Below are positions 1 to 8,560 of a stretch of DNA of 64,000 nt, in pieces. The notes under the pieces are model-generated. The model did not search any database and had not been told where the DNA came from. It worked only from the letters and a program-made list of their open reading frames with translations. A program made the position numbers and the translations under genes. The DNA lies in contig CAWEQW010000004.1 of NCBI GenBank assembly GCA_963811365.1, positions 1 through 64,000 of the forward strand, written 5' to 3'. Position 1 is the first letter of the stretch. The number at the start of each line of letters is the position of its first letter. The stretch comes from CAWEQW01 sp963811365. GTDB taxonomy: Bacteria > Actinomycetota > Actinomycetes > Propionibacteriales > Nocardioidaceae.

Positions 1-2
1 TA

Positions 3-25
3 GGGTGCGGCTCCGCTGTAGTGAC
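3..25 (+). repeat. Left terminal inverted repeat of the ISKra4-type element
   Basis: This repeat starts GGGTGCGGCTC and ends AGTGAC. It pairs with the reverse complement of 1973-1995, with three mismatches in 23 bases. Confidence 0.8.
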
Positions 26-104
26 GCATCGACGCAGGTGACGTTAGCGGTCTGATCGCCTGACACGCGTCGAGGATCCCGCTGTTCGGCACTGTCATGC
101 TGTT

Positions 105-138
105 TCCTGTCTGTATCCGTATACGGATACAGACAGGA
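105..138. promoter_or_regulatory. Perfect 34-bp palindrome over the ribosome binding site
   Basis: Bases 105-138 form a perfect palindrome centred between 121 and 122, with core GTATCCGTATACGGATAC. Its right edge contains the AGGA of the ribosome binding site for the ATG at 145. In DNA it could be a repressor operator; the core resembles TetR-family operators. In RNA it could fold into a 17-bp stem that hides the ribosome binding site, a known way to hold back transposase translation. The sequence alone does not decide between the two. Confidence 0.75.
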
Positions 139-144
139 GCTATC

Positions 145-447
145 ATGGCGTGTATCGCTCACCGAAGCCGCCCATTGCTGCTGCAGGGCAGCCTGACCAC
201 GTTCCGGCGCCGCTGCGGCAAGCCGGCCTGCCGCTGCGCGACGGGAGAGCCGCACGAGAGCCCCGCGCTGCGGTTCACCGAGGGCGGCCGGACCAAGACA
301 GTGACGCTGAGTGCTGCCGAAGTCGTCCAGGTCACCGCGGCACTGGCTCGCTATGAACAGGCCAAGGCCGACCTGGATGCGCGCGCGGCCGAAGGCATCG
401 ACCGGCTGCGTGGTAGTCGGGCCGCTCGTGGCGGCACACGTCGATGA
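145..447 (+). CDS. DUF6788-like accessory protein of the insertion sequence
   Basis: This is a 100-residue protein. The start at 145 was chosen because it follows an AGGAG ribosome binding site; an upstream in-frame ATG at 97 would translate through the palindrome. The N-terminal half carries a cysteine-rich CGKPACRC motif that could bind a metal or nucleic acid, and the C-terminal half is a charged helix. Small proteins of this DUF6788 type are commonly found just before ISKra4-family transposases, but their role is unknown to me. Its stop overlaps the transposase start (ATGA), which implies translational coupling. Confidence 0.7.
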   Translation: MACIAHRSRPLLLQGSLTTFRRRCGKPACRCATGEPHESPALRFTEGGRTKTVTLSAAEVVQVTAALARYEQAKADLDARAAEGIDRLRGSRAARGGTRR

Positions 448-1973
448 ACGACCTGGCCATGCCCTCGGCAGGCTTCGGCGCCGAGTCCCGCGGATCCTTC
501 GAACAGCTGCTGGGCTGGCTCGAGGGCGACCAGGCGACGCAGATGACCCACGCCGAGCTGGAAGACGAACTCGAAGATCGAGGCCGGGAGCTGCTGCGAC
601 GCATGCTCCAAGACCACCTGAGCCTGCGCACGGCGACCGAGCAGCGCCTCGAGGGCGTGGCCGACGCCGACGGGGTCGTCCATGCCGCGGTCGAGGCCGG
701 GCACCGCCGCGCGCTGGCCAGCATCTTCGGCCGGGTGCAGTGCGAGCGCATGGCCTACCGGCATCGCGGCCACCCGAACCTGTATCCGGGCGACGCGACG
801 TTGAACCTCCCGATCGAGCGGCACTCGCACGGGCTGCGCCGGCTGGCCGCGATCGAGTCGAGCCGGGGATCTTTCGAGCAGGCCACCGCGGCCATCACCC
901 GCGCCACCGGGCAACGGATCGGTAAACGCCAAGTCGAAGCGTTGGCCGGTCGTGCCGCGGTCGACGTGGCCGACTTCTACGCCCTCACCCAGCACCCCGA
1001 ATCGGGTGAGGGCGGCGTGCTGGTGCTCTCCGCGGACGGCAAGGGCATCGTGATGCGGCCCGACTCGCTGCGCCCGGCCACCGCCAAGGCCGCCGCCAAG
1101 GCGAGCACCAAACTGGCCACCCGCCTGTCCAAGGGCGAGAAGCGCAACCGTAAACGCCTCGCCGAAGTCGGCGCCGTCTACGACCTGCATCCGCTACCCC
1201 GCATAGCCAGCGACATACTCGGCGGCAACAACCACGACAACAACCACGGCAACGACCCGCCGCAGACGCCGCCGTCGCGGCCCAAGGCCGTCAACAAGTG
1301 GGTCACCGCCAGCGTCGTCGACGACGCCGCCGAGGTCGTCGCCGACGTGTTCGACGAGGCCGAGCGGCGCGACCCTCACCATCGGCGCACCTGGATAGCA
1401 CTGGTCGACGGCAACAACCACCAGATCGACCGCATCCACACCGAGGCCGAAGCCCGAGGGATCACCCTCACGGTCCTCATCGACCTGGTTCACGTCCTGG
1501 AATACCTCTGGGCCGCGGCCTGGTGCTTCTTCTCCGAAGCCGACCCCGACGCCGAGACATGGGTACGCAGGCGGGCACTGGCCATCCTGGAAGGCAACGC
1601 CCTCGCAGTCGCGACCGGCATCCGCCGCCGCGCGACCGCGGCCCGGCTACCCAAGCCCAAACGCTCCAAGGCCGACCAGTGCGCGAAGTACCTCACCAAC
1701 AAGGCCGAGCACCTCGACTACCCCACCGCACTCGCCTCCGGATGGCCCATCGCCACCGGAATCATCGAAGGCGCCTGCCGCTACCTCGTGGCCGACCGGA
1801 TGGACATCACCGGAGCACGCTGGAGCGTGGACGGCGCCGAAGCCGTCCTCAAGCTACGAGCCGTACGCGCCAACGGCGACTTCGACGCCTACTGGCGCTA
1901 CCACCTCCAACGCGAACGACAGCGAGTCCACCACCCCCGCTACGCCAACAACGTGACCCAGCACGCCGCATAG
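444..1973 (+). CDS. ISKra4-family DDE transposase
   Basis: This 509-residue protein would catalyse cut-and-join of the surrounding element through a DDE active site. The likely acidic triad is D198 in LSADGKG, D322 in IALVDGNN and E442 in TGIIEGACR. The conserved family blocks SHGLRRLAAIESSRGSF and GKRQVEAL lie before the first aspartate. The stretch around residues 258-282 is rich in Asn, His and Pro and looks like a linker. The ATG overlaps the stop of the DUF6788 gene by four bases, so expression probably depends on translation of that gene. The frame is open and full length, with no sign of decay. Confidence 0.92.
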   Translation: MNDLAMPSAGFGAESRGSFEQLLGWLEGDQATQMTHAELEDELEDRGRELLRRMLQDHLSLRTATEQRLEGVADADGVVHAAVEAGHRRALASIFGRVQCERMAYRHRGHPNLYPGDATLNLPIERHSHGLRRLAAIESSRGSFEQATAAITRATGQRIGKRQVEALAGRAAVDVADFYALTQHPESGEGGVLVLSADGKGIVMRPDSLRPATAKAAAKASTKLATRLSKGEKRNRKRLAEVGAVYDLHPLPRIASDILGGNNHDNNHGNDPPQTPPSRPKAVNKWVTASVVDDAAEVVADVFDEAERRDPHHRRTWIALVDGNNHQIDRIHTEAEARGITLTVLIDLVHVLEYLWAAAWCFFSEADPDAETWVRRRALAILEGNALAVATGIRRRATAARLPKPKRSKADQCAKYLTNKAEHLDYPTALASGWPIATGIIEGACRYLVADRMDITGARWSVDGAEAVLKLRAVRANGDFDAYWRYHLQRERQRVHHPRYANNVTQHAA

Positions 1974-1995
1974 TCACTCCAGAAGAGCCGCACCC
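1973..1995 (-). repeat. Right terminal inverted repeat of the ISKra4-type element
   Basis: Read on the minus strand this repeat starts GGGTGCGGCTC and ends AGTGAC, mirroring 3-25. It overlaps the last base of the transposase stop codon, so the gene runs right to the element's end. Confidence 0.8.
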
Positions 1996-1996
1996 A

Positions 1997-2185
1997 ATTG
2001 ATTACGAGCCCGTTCGGCGACGTCCACGGCAGGCGGCTCTAGGCGGCCGAGACCTCGCCAACCTCGGAAACGCAGCCTTCGTCCTGGATACCGGGCTCGG
2101 CCCCCACGCCGGCAGCCAGCCCGAGCAGCGGCTACTGCGTGCCGTACTCGACGGCGAAGGCGCCGACGTCAAATCCGTCCGCGCT
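1997..2185 (+). pseudogene. Middle fragment of an unknown gene, cut by both IS elements
   Basis: The reading frame runs open from the right end of the ISKra4 element to the left end of the IS1182 element. Its last 43 codons lie in the 130-bp direct repeat and are in the same frame as the copy at 3849. Joining the fragments would give ...RDLANLGNAAFVLDTG... leading into the piece after the second element. The 5' end is lost behind the first element. I do not recognise the family. Confidence 0.5.
2056..2185 (+). repeat. 130-bp direct repeat, left copy
   Basis: This copy is identical to 3848-3977 except for one base (C at 2121, T at 3913). It stops exactly where the IS1182-type element begins. 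Such a long exact flank is far beyond a normal target duplication. Confidence 0.95.
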
Positions 2186-3847
2186 GAGCCTGTTGCACGA
2201 ACCCTCGGCGTTGTTCGCGGGTGTCGGTCGGTGAGTCCATCGGGGTGAGGCGGCAGGATTCTTTCTCGTGGGGTACAACTTCGTCGCTGAGGATCATGAC
2301 CAGTTGTTCTTGATGCCGCCCTCGCTGACCGACTGGCTGCCTGAGGATGACCTGGCCTACTTCGTGCTGGACGCGGTCGAGGAGATGGACCTGACCGCGT
2401 TCTACGCCGGCTACCGCGCTGATGGCTGGGGTGGCGCGGCGCGTCACCCGAAGACGATGGTCGCGCTGTTGTTGTACGCGTACTGCACCGGGGTGGTCTC
2501 CTCCCGCAAGATCGAGCGTGCCTGCTACGTCGATGTCGCTTTCCGGGTGGTGTGCGGCAACGTGGCGCCTGACCACACCACGATCGCGCGGTTCCGGTCG
2601 CGTCACGAGACCGCGTTGAAGTCGCTGTTCACGGCCTCGCTGCGGCTGTGCGCGAGGGCGGGGATGACCAGCGTGGGGCTGGTCGCGGTGGACGGCACGA
2701 AGATGGCCGCCCCGGCATCGATGGCCCGCAACCGCACCCAGGACTCCATCGACAAGGCGGTCGATGAGATGTTCGCTGAGGCGAAGGCTGTCGATGCGGC
2801 CGAGGACGCCGCACACGGCCAGGATCGTGGCGATGAGCCGCCGGCGGTGCTGCGGGGCCGGGCCGATCGCCGGCGCCGGTTCAAGGCCGCCAAGCAGCGG
2901 CTGGACGCCGAGGTCGAGGCCGAGCAGGCAGCCCATGACGAGCATCTGGCTCGGCGTGCGGCCGAGGAGGGCCAGCGCGGTTCGAAGCTTCGCGGACGCA
3001 AGCCGAAGGCACCGGCGGACAAGGCGGGGCACAAGCAGAAGAAGGTCAGCACCACCGACCCGGAGTCGCGGGTGATGTCGACGGCGAGGGGGTTCGTGCA
3101 GGGCTACAACGCCCAGGCGGTCACCAACGAGGAGCAGGTGGTGATGGCTGCGGAGGTCACCGATGAGCACAACGACTCCGCTCAGCTCCACCCGATGATC
3201 GAGGCCACCGACGCCTCACTGGCCGAGGCCGGGATCGAACAGCGGCCCGAGCAGCTGCTCGCCGATGCCGGGTACGCCTCGGAGGAGAACTTCGCCGCCC
3301 TCGACGCCGATGATCCTGACTGCTACGTCGCGACGCGGAACATGAAGAACAACCCCACGCCGCGGACCGGGCGGCGGGGGCCGTTGAAGAAGGACGCCAC
3401 CCTGGTCGACCGGATGGACCGAAAGGTGTCGACGAAGAAGGGCAACGCCCTGTACCGGCGGCGTCAGCAGATCATCGAGCCGGTCTTCGGCCAGATCAAG
3501 CACGCCCGCGGAATCCGGGGGTTCAGCCGACGCGGTAAGGCCGCAGCGGACTCCGAGTGGAAGCTGATCTGCGGCACCCACAACCTGCTCAAGCTCTACC
3601 GCCGAGTCCTTGTCGACCCCCCGGCTGCGCCTTACAGCCGGATCGGGGCCCCGGCCACCGCCTGAACGAACACCAGCGGGCACCCGTAGTGCCCGTGCCA
3701 GCGGCTCTCGTGGCCCCCCAGACGTCACCGGGCCGCGGTAACGGCCGCGAAGACGCGGCACGCGATCACCGCCCAGCGGCGGCCCCGGTGCCACACCGCG
3801 CGTCACAGCGTGGCCCGACAACCGCTCCCAACCTTCGCGCAACACGC
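2186..3847 (+). mobile_element. IS1182-type element between 130-bp direct repeats
   Basis: The element fills exactly the space between the two 130-bp repeats. Short imperfect inverted ends are visible: GCCTGTTGCACGAA at 2188-2201, and on the minus strand GCGTGTTGCGCGAA at 3847-3834, with 12 of 14 positions matching. It carries one transposase gene. The 180 bases after the gene contain a 7-bp stem (3677-3683 with 3689-3695) and no other coding signal. The boundaries rest on the repeats and on these weak ends. Confidence 0.65.
2268..3665 (+). CDS. IS1182-family transposase
   Basis: This 465-residue DDE transposase starts at a GTG (2268). The N-terminal DUF772-type region includes HPKTMVALLLYAY and the block DHTTIARFRSRHE. 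The catalytic acids are likely the aspartate of VAVDGTK, the aspartate of LLADAGYASEENF and the glutamate of RQQIIEPVFGQIK. A charged Lys/Arg/Glu-rich insertion with coiled-coil character lies between the first two. The protein ends with the usual SEWKLICGTHNLLKLYR block, so it looks complete. It belongs to the element at 2186-3847. Confidence 0.92.
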   Translation: MGYNFVAEDHDQLFLMPPSLTDWLPEDDLAYFVLDAVEEMDLTAFYAGYRADGWGGAARHPKTMVALLLYAYCTGVVSSRKIERACYVDVAFRVVCGNVAPDHTTIARFRSRHETALKSLFTASLRLCARAGMTSVGLVAVDGTKMAAPASMARNRTQDSIDKAVDEMFAEAKAVDAAEDAAHGQDRGDEPPAVLRGRADRRRRFKAAKQRLDAEVEAEQAAHDEHLARRAAEEGQRGSKLRGRKPKAPADKAGHKQKKVSTTDPESRVMSTARGFVQGYNAQAVTNEEQVVMAAEVTDEHNDSAQLHPMIEATDASLAEAGIEQRPEQLLADAGYASEENFAALDADDPDCYVATRNMKNNPTPRTGRRGPLKKDATLVDRMDRKVSTKKGNALYRRRQQIIEPVFGQIKHARGIRGFSRRGKAAADSEWKLICGTHNLLKLYRRVLVDPPAAPYSRIGAPATA

Positions 3848-3977
3848 CGCCAACCTCGGAAACGCAGCCTTCGTCCTGGATACCGGGCTCGGCCCCCACG
3901 CCGGCAGCCAGCTCGAGCAGCGGCTACTGCGTGCCGTACTCGACGGCGAAGGCGCCGACGTCAAATCCGTCCGCGCT
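3848..3977 (+). repeat. 130-bp direct repeat, right copy
   Basis: This is the second copy of 2056-2185, with 129 of 130 bases identical. It begins at the right boundary of the IS1182-type element and continues into the distal part of the split gene. Confidence 0.95.
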
Positions 3978-4220
3978 ATGCCCGCACAGGTCGCGGCGGC
4001 CTTCTCGCCGAAGCTGTTCTACACGGCCTCAGACAGCAGCTTCGTCGACATCGACGAACGCAATGCCGCCCGCCGCAGCGACGCCATCAACCGGCTGCGC
4101 AAGAGTGCGCCGGACTACGGCCGCATCGCCACCCTCCGCCGCCTTTCGGACGGCGCTTCACTGACCGTCTGGCGTCGACGTCAAGGTCGCGCCCCGGGGT
4201 CGAGATGGCTGCACCGATGA
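3849..4220 (+). pseudogene. 3' fragment of an unknown split gene
   Basis: The frame continues from the repeat copy (LGNAAFVLDTGLGPHAG) for about 123 codons and ends at 4220. The upstream part lies at 1997-2185 on the other side of the IS1182 element. A local GTG at 3810, inside the mobile element, could open the frame, but this is probably chance. Features seen are a basic stretch with NAARRSDAINRLRK and a tail rich in Arg, Gly and Ser. I do not recognise the family, and a function cannot be proposed. It is best read as the surviving C-terminal part of a gene destroyed by two insertions. Confidence 0.55.
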
Positions 4221-4280
4221 AGCAAGGGGCCTGCGCTCGTCGGTACGGTCATGACAACGACACAGCTCAGGGGAGATCAG

Positions 4281-5201
4281 ATGTCCGGCACGGGGCACGA
4301 GGACGCGGTGTGGCTCGAGCGGGCGTTCGACGACCACCGCCGGGAGCTGCACGTGCACTGCTACCGCCTTGCCGGGAACGTCAACGACGCGGAGGACCTG
4401 GTGCAGGAGACGTTCCTGCGCGCCTGGAGGGCCAAGGACGGCTTCGAAGGGCGGGCGACGGCGCGCACCTGGCTCTACCGGATCGCCACGAACGTCTTCC
4501 TCGACAGCCGCAAGGCGACCCATCGACGCGCCGTACCGTCCGGCGACCCGTTCGAGTGGTCCACAGAGCTCGGCCCCTATCCGGATCGCCTGCTCGCCGA
4601 CGACCCCCAGGCGGGCGTCGCCGGCCGGGAGACGGTCGAGCTGGCCCTGATCGCGGCGCTGATGTACTTGCCTGCGCGACAGCGGGCCGCGTTCGTGCTC
4701 CGCGACGTCTCCGGGTGGGAGACGCCCGCGGTCGCCCGGGCACTCGAGGTGCCGACGACGGCCGTCAACAGCCTGCTGCAACGGGCTCGCCGCACGCTGC
4801 GGCAGCACGCTCCCGCGGACCCCAAGGACTGGCGCCGCCCGCCGCTCACCGCGGAGGACGAGGAGCTTCTGCGCCGGTACGCCGCCGCGAGGGATCCCGA
4901 GGCGGTCCGGGCCCTGTTGGCCGAGGACGTCCGGATCACGATGCCGCCCGAGGCGCCGGTCCTCGGGATCGACGCCGCCGCCGAGTTCCTGGGCCGGCCG
5001 CTCGACTGGCGTACCTTCCGGGAGTCGGCCAACGGGCGGCCCGCCCTGGTCAACTATCTGCGTCGGCCCGGGAGCCCGCACTACGAGGCGCTGGTCGTCG
5101 ACGTACTGCGGATCGAGAACGGCAGGATCGCGGAGAGCAACGCCTTCGTCGGGGCGCATCACGTCACCGCCTTCGGCCTGCCCGCCACGCTGGAGCCGTG
5201 A
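4281..5201 (+). CDS. ECF RNA polymerase sigma factor with SnoaL-like C-terminal domain (SigG-like)
   Basis: This 306-residue protein has the two sigma-70 domains of an extracytoplasmic-function sigma factor. Region 2 includes NVNDAEDLVQETFLRAWR, and region 4 lies around LPARQRAAFVLRDVSGW. These are followed by a roughly 110-residue SnoaL/NTF2-like domain of the kind fused to ECF41/ECF56 and SigG-type factors, where it tunes activity. No anti-sigma gene is adjacent, which fits that class. The ATG at 4281 has a GGGGAG ribosome binding site and is preferred to an in-frame ATG at 4251. A wrecked glyoxalase gene follows directly. Its regulon is unknown. Confidence 0.88.
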   Translation: MSGTGHEDAVWLERAFDDHRRELHVHCYRLAGNVNDAEDLVQETFLRAWRAKDGFEGRATARTWLYRIATNVFLDSRKATHRRAVPSGDPFEWSTELGPYPDRLLADDPQAGVAGRETVELALIAALMYLPARQRAAFVLRDVSGWETPAVARALEVPTTAVNSLLQRARRTLRQHAPADPKDWRRPPLTAEDEELLRRYAAARDPEAVRALLAEDVRITMPPEAPVLGIDAAAEFLGRPLDWRTFRESANGRPALVNYLRRPGSPHYEALVVDVLRIENGRIAESNAFVGAHHVTAFGLPATLEP

Positions 5202-5254
5202 GGTACTGCCATGCTCGGCAAGCGGCGGGCCGACCCTTGACGAAGGAGAGAACC

Positions 5255-5376
5255 ATGGACATGCGACTCCAGCTGATCCCGTTGCGCTCGACGGACGTCG
5301 ATGCAGCAAGGCCTTCTGCGCCTTCTTCAGCGATCCTGACGCGAACTCGTGGGCTCTCCAGCAAATCCCCGGTTGA
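5255..5376 (+). pseudogene. Internally deleted VOC/glyoxalase gene
   Basis: The gene keeps a good AAGGAGAG ribosome binding site, an ATG and the N-terminus MDMRLQLIPLRSTDVDAA. That run matches the start of VOC-family glyoxalase-like proteins. After a frame change the next readable block is FFSDPDANSWALQQIPG followed by TGA, which is the characteristic C-terminus of the same family. Roughly 80 central codons are missing. The relic lies 53 bases after the sigma factor stop, a pairing in which ECF sigma and glyoxalase genes are often neighbours. It cannot make a functional enzyme as read. Confidence 0.75.
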
Positions 5377-5392
5377 CCTGGCACCGTCGGTG

Positions 5393-6733
5393 TCAGGCGG
5401 CGCGCTCGAGGGTGGTCCCTCGATGGTCGACGCGGTAGCGGGCGCCGTGTGGTGAGGTCCACAGATAGACGCCCGCTTCGGGTTGTTCGACCTGCCATCG
5501 TCCATGTGTCTTGAGGCGGTGATGTCTTCGGCACAGCGGCCCGAGGTTGAGGACGCTGGTCTGGCCGGGTGGTCCGCCGGCATCGGGGCGGAGGTAGGGC
5601 TCGGTGTGGTCGAGGTCGCAGCCGCGGGACTCCCGGTTGCACCACGGGAACACGCAGTACGGCTGCCCGGCGAGCATCGCTTCGCGGAGCGCATCGGGGA
5701 CCTCATAACAGTCCGCGGCCGTCGTCGTCCCGGTCCGCACCACCGGCCGCACCGCGAAGTCCCGGCGGCCGAGCCAGCGAGCCACCGCCTGGGCAGTCAG
5801 GGCGCCGAGCCCTTCGGCGCGGGCAACGCCCTCACCAGTGGCGAGCGCCGCCTGCGACAGATGGACGTGCAGGACGATCGAGCCGGCGCCCGCTCCACGC
5901 CCGCTCACCCGCCTCGGACTCCCCACACCGCCACGGACCGAGCCGGAGCCGGCCGGATCTGCGGCGGCGGTCGCCGCCGCCCGCAGCTCGAGCACCTGCA
6001 GGGGATCGGCCAGGACACCGACGGCGCGGGCGCGCCGAACCTGCAACGGATCGTCGTCGCCGTCGCTCGCGAGGAGACCAGCGATCTCCGCGACCACCGC
6101 GTCGAAGACCTGCGCGTCCGCCGCGTCGACGTCGAGGTCCACATGGACCACACCGTCGTCGTGCCCCGGCCGGACCCGCACCCCGCGGGCTTCCGCCGCG
6201 GCTTGTGCTTCCCTCGCCGCCCGCTCGGGATCGAAGCGCTTGATCGCGGCCTCGACCACCCGCCGGGCCCGGTAGCTCGTCATCGTGGCAGCCAGGTGCG
6301 CGACCTGGGCATCCACGTAGTCCGCAGCCTGCTTCGACAGCGACATGGTCTGACGAGCCAGCAACCGAGCCCGCCACGCCGAGGCCTCCCCCACGCAGAC
6401 CCGCGCCCACGAGCGCGGCAGACGATGCCGCAGCTCCAGCGCCTCACCCATCAGCGCGCACGCCGCAGGGGTCGTCATCCCGACAGCCGCGCCGAGCTCC
6501 GCAGGCGCGAACTCGGCCACCGCAGGTGCCCCCTCACCGGCCAACGGGACCAGCCGCTCCAACCCCGGCAGCTCGATCCCAGCAGCTCGGCCGTCCACGA
6601 CAGGATGGAGATCGGCCACATGCGCCGCCACCTGAAGCAACCTGGCTTCCGCCCGCTCAGCGACCCGGCGGCAGGCAGCCGCCTCAGCGAACGCCTCAGC
6701 AGCGTCCATCGCGTCAAGCGGCCCTTCGAACAT
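5393..6733 (-). CDS. DUF222 / HNH endonuclease domain protein
   Basis: This is a 446-residue protein of the large DUF222-HNH family that is multicopy in many actinobacteria. The N-terminal two thirds are the helical, alanine-rich DUF222 domain. The C-terminal HNH motif is clear: CVFPWCNRESRGCDLDHTEPY, then NLGPLCRRHHRLKTHG, with paired cysteines likely binding zinc. DNA cleavage is expected from the HNH fold, but the biological role of the family is not settled; links to mobile elements and repeated cassettes are common. The start at MFEGPLDAMDAAEAF (6733) matches the usual N-terminus; an upstream in-frame ATG at 6880 is possible. No clear ribosome binding site is seen. Confidence 0.85.
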   Translation of the reverse strand: MFEGPLDAMDAAEAFAEAAACRRVAERAEARLLQVAAHVADLHPVVDGRAAGIELPGLERLVPLAGEGAPAVAEFAPAELGAAVGMTTPAACALMGEALELRHRLPRSWARVCVGEASAWRARLLARQTMSLSKQAADYVDAQVAHLAATMTSYRARRVVEAAIKRFDPERAAREAQAAAEARGVRVRPGHDDGVVHVDLDVDAADAQVFDAVVAEIAGLLASDGDDDPLQVRRARAVGVLADPLQVLELRAAATAAADPAGSGSVRGGVGSPRRVSGRGAGAGSIVLHVHLSQAALATGEGVARAEGLGALTAQAVARWLGRRDFAVRPVVRTGTTTAADCYEVPDALREAMLAGQPYCVFPWCNRESRGCDLDHTEPYLRPDAGGPPGQTSVLNLGPLCRRHHRLKTHGRWQVEQPEAGVYLWTSPHGARYRVDHRGTTLERAA

Positions 6734-6991
6734 GTGTGCGAGTCTATCGGTGACAGTCGACCATTCGGCCCGCAACTTCCCCGCTGTGGACGACGGCGCG
6801 AAGGCAGCGAATGTCACCACCCCATGCCGTCGCGGGCCTCCGAGGCAGTCGGCGGGCTCGGGATACTTGCCGGGATGCACGCGGTCGCCTTCGACCCGCT
6901 GTGGGCGCAGTTACCCGGCAACGGTGGCGTGGCGAAAGATCCGACGTGTGGTTCAGCGCCGGCCCTGCTGGGGAGTCGCCCTACCCGCTCG

Positions 6992-7231
6992 TCAGGGCGG
7001 TGTGGCGAGCCAGCGGGTACGACGGCCACAGCCGGCCGTCGTGACCCGCCCGCGGTGTGCAAGCGATCGCAGGATCCGGTCGATCGCCTCGTCACGGACA
7101 CCGGACTCAGCCGCGATCTCGCCGCGAGGAAGACCGCGACCCCGTGCCCGTTGCAGCGCTTCGGTGATCCGGTCAGCGTACTCACGCTCGACGTCCGACA
7201 GTCGGTCCTCGTCGGTCAGCATCCCTCTCAT
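6992..7231 (-). CDS. Small winged-helix-like protein
   Basis: This protein of about 79 residues begins MRGMLTDEDRLSDVE. The region GLPRGEIAAESGVRDEAIDRILRSLAHRGRV reads as a helix-turn-helix followed by a basic wing, so DNA binding is plausible. It lies downstream of the broken SulP gene on the same strand. The start is uncertain: ATG codons at 7246, 7231 and 7222 are all in frame. I know of no named family, and a role as a small regulator or as a leftover of a larger gene are both possible. Confidence 0.45.
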   Translation of the reverse strand: MRGMLTDEDRLSDVEREYADRITEALQRARGRGLPRGEIAAESGVRDEAIDRILRSLAHRGRVTTAGCGRRTRWLATPP

Positions 7232-7448
7232 GACCGAGCCGCCCATGCCCGAGGGCAGCGCTCCTGCGCCTCGACATCGGCCGCCGACGTCCCGTCGAGT
7301 CTGGCCCGGCCGTCGGCGCCGTGGACGACCTTGAAGGGGCGGCGTACTTCTGAAAGCTGCACCGCCTCCTGTTCCCCCGGTCGGGGTCGCACATGCAGAC
7401 CAGATCCCGCGCGACGCCCGAACTGGCACCACCCGACGTGGGCCGGGG

Positions 7449-8334
7449 TGCGCCGCTGAGGCCGACCAGGTCGCGGTTGATGTCCACGCGCTCGCCGTGC
7501 TTGGCCCGCGAAGCCGCGCGAGGTCGCCGCGCTCTGGGCGATGATCAGAACGAAGCAGGCGAAGGCGACGGTGGACGCGCTCGCGATATCCGACCAGCTC
7601 AACCCGGTGGGGAGCCCGACAGGCGGGAACCCGCCGGTCAAGGAGCCGATGACAGCGACACCGTGGCTCTGGGCATCAGTGGCCGCCGAGATCACGATCG
7701 AGAGGATCACGGCCACCACCGCTCCGGGCACGACCGGCAGGAACCGCTTGAAGCCGACGATCAGCAGCACGGTGCCCAGCGCGAAGGCCAGGGTGGGCGC
7801 ACTGGCGTCAGGGATCGAGGTGATCGTGCCCCACTGCTGCTGCAACCACGTGCCGGTCGACTTCGGGACCCCGAGCATGCTGGGGATCTGCCCGGTGAGC
7901 ACCGAGATCCCGACGCCGCTCAGGAAGCCGACCAACACGCTGGCGCTGAGGAAGTTGCCGATGAAGCCGAGCTTCAGCAGCCGGGCCAGGATCAGCAGCA
8001 CGCCGCAGATGAGGGCGACCAGGCTGCACCAGGCCAACCACTCCTGGCTGTACGGCGTCAGCCCTACGACCCCGATCCCGGCCAGGCCGGCGGCCAGGAT
8101 GGCGGCGGTGGCGGAGTCGGCGCCGACCACGAGCAGCCGCGACGACCCGAGCAGCGCGAAGACCGGGGTCTGGAGGATGATGGAGTAGACACCGGTGACG
8201 ATGGGGGTCTGGGCGATCGAGGTGTAGCCCATCACTTCGGGGATCGCGACCGCGGACAGCGTCAGCCCGGCGATCACGTCCCGGACGAGCCACGCCCTCT
8301 GGTAGCCCCTCAGCGACTCGGGCATCGGGTTCAT
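7449..8334 (-). pseudogene. Truncated, frameshifted SulP-family anion permease
   Basis: The first 275 or so residues are a good SulP transporter N-terminus. They include WLVRDVIAGLTLSAVAIPE, the VMGYTSIAQTPIVTGVYS block and about nine hydrophobic segments. At about 7503 one extra base shifts the frame. In the new frame the expected continuation KHGERVDINRDLVGLSGA can still be read, and after about 7449 homology stops. The last transmembrane segments and the STAS domain of a normal protein of about 550 residues are missing. The frameshift could be a sequence error, but the missing C-terminus is a real truncation. Confidence 0.75.
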
Positions 8335-8560
8335 GCGCTCGGTCCCTGCGACAACGACGGGGCGCGTACGTCAGCTCCGCTTCCGGTGCCGCCCGCCGCG
8401 ACCTCGTCCTCCGCGAGCCGGACGCCCAGGTGGAGCGCCAACCCACCGATGGCGTGCCCTCCGGTCCGGCCAACGGACTGGAGAGGGGCAGCCGCCTCAT
8501 CTGCCGCCGGCTCGCCGCCGCCGGAGGGAAGAGACCCCACGACCTCGGCGTCCGCCGGCC

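Larger units (their letters stand above)
3..1995 (+). mobile_element. Complete ISKra4-type insertion sequence
   Basis: A two-gene element is bounded by 23-base imperfect terminal inverted repeats. The left end is at 3-25 and the right end at 1973-1995; both begin GGGTGCGGCTC and end AGTGAC, with 20 of 23 positions matching. Inside are a DUF6788-like accessory gene and an ISKra4-family DDE transposase whose start overlaps the accessory stop. Only two bases lie left of the element in this window, so a target duplication cannot be checked. The right end abuts the remains of an unknown gene. Both genes look intact, which suggests the element could still be active. Confidence 0.85.

Noticed and set aside
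97..144. Upstream ATG at 97 as start of the DUF6788-like gene
   Set aside because: It would translate through the 34-bp palindrome and lacks a ribosome binding site, whereas the ATG at 145 has one.
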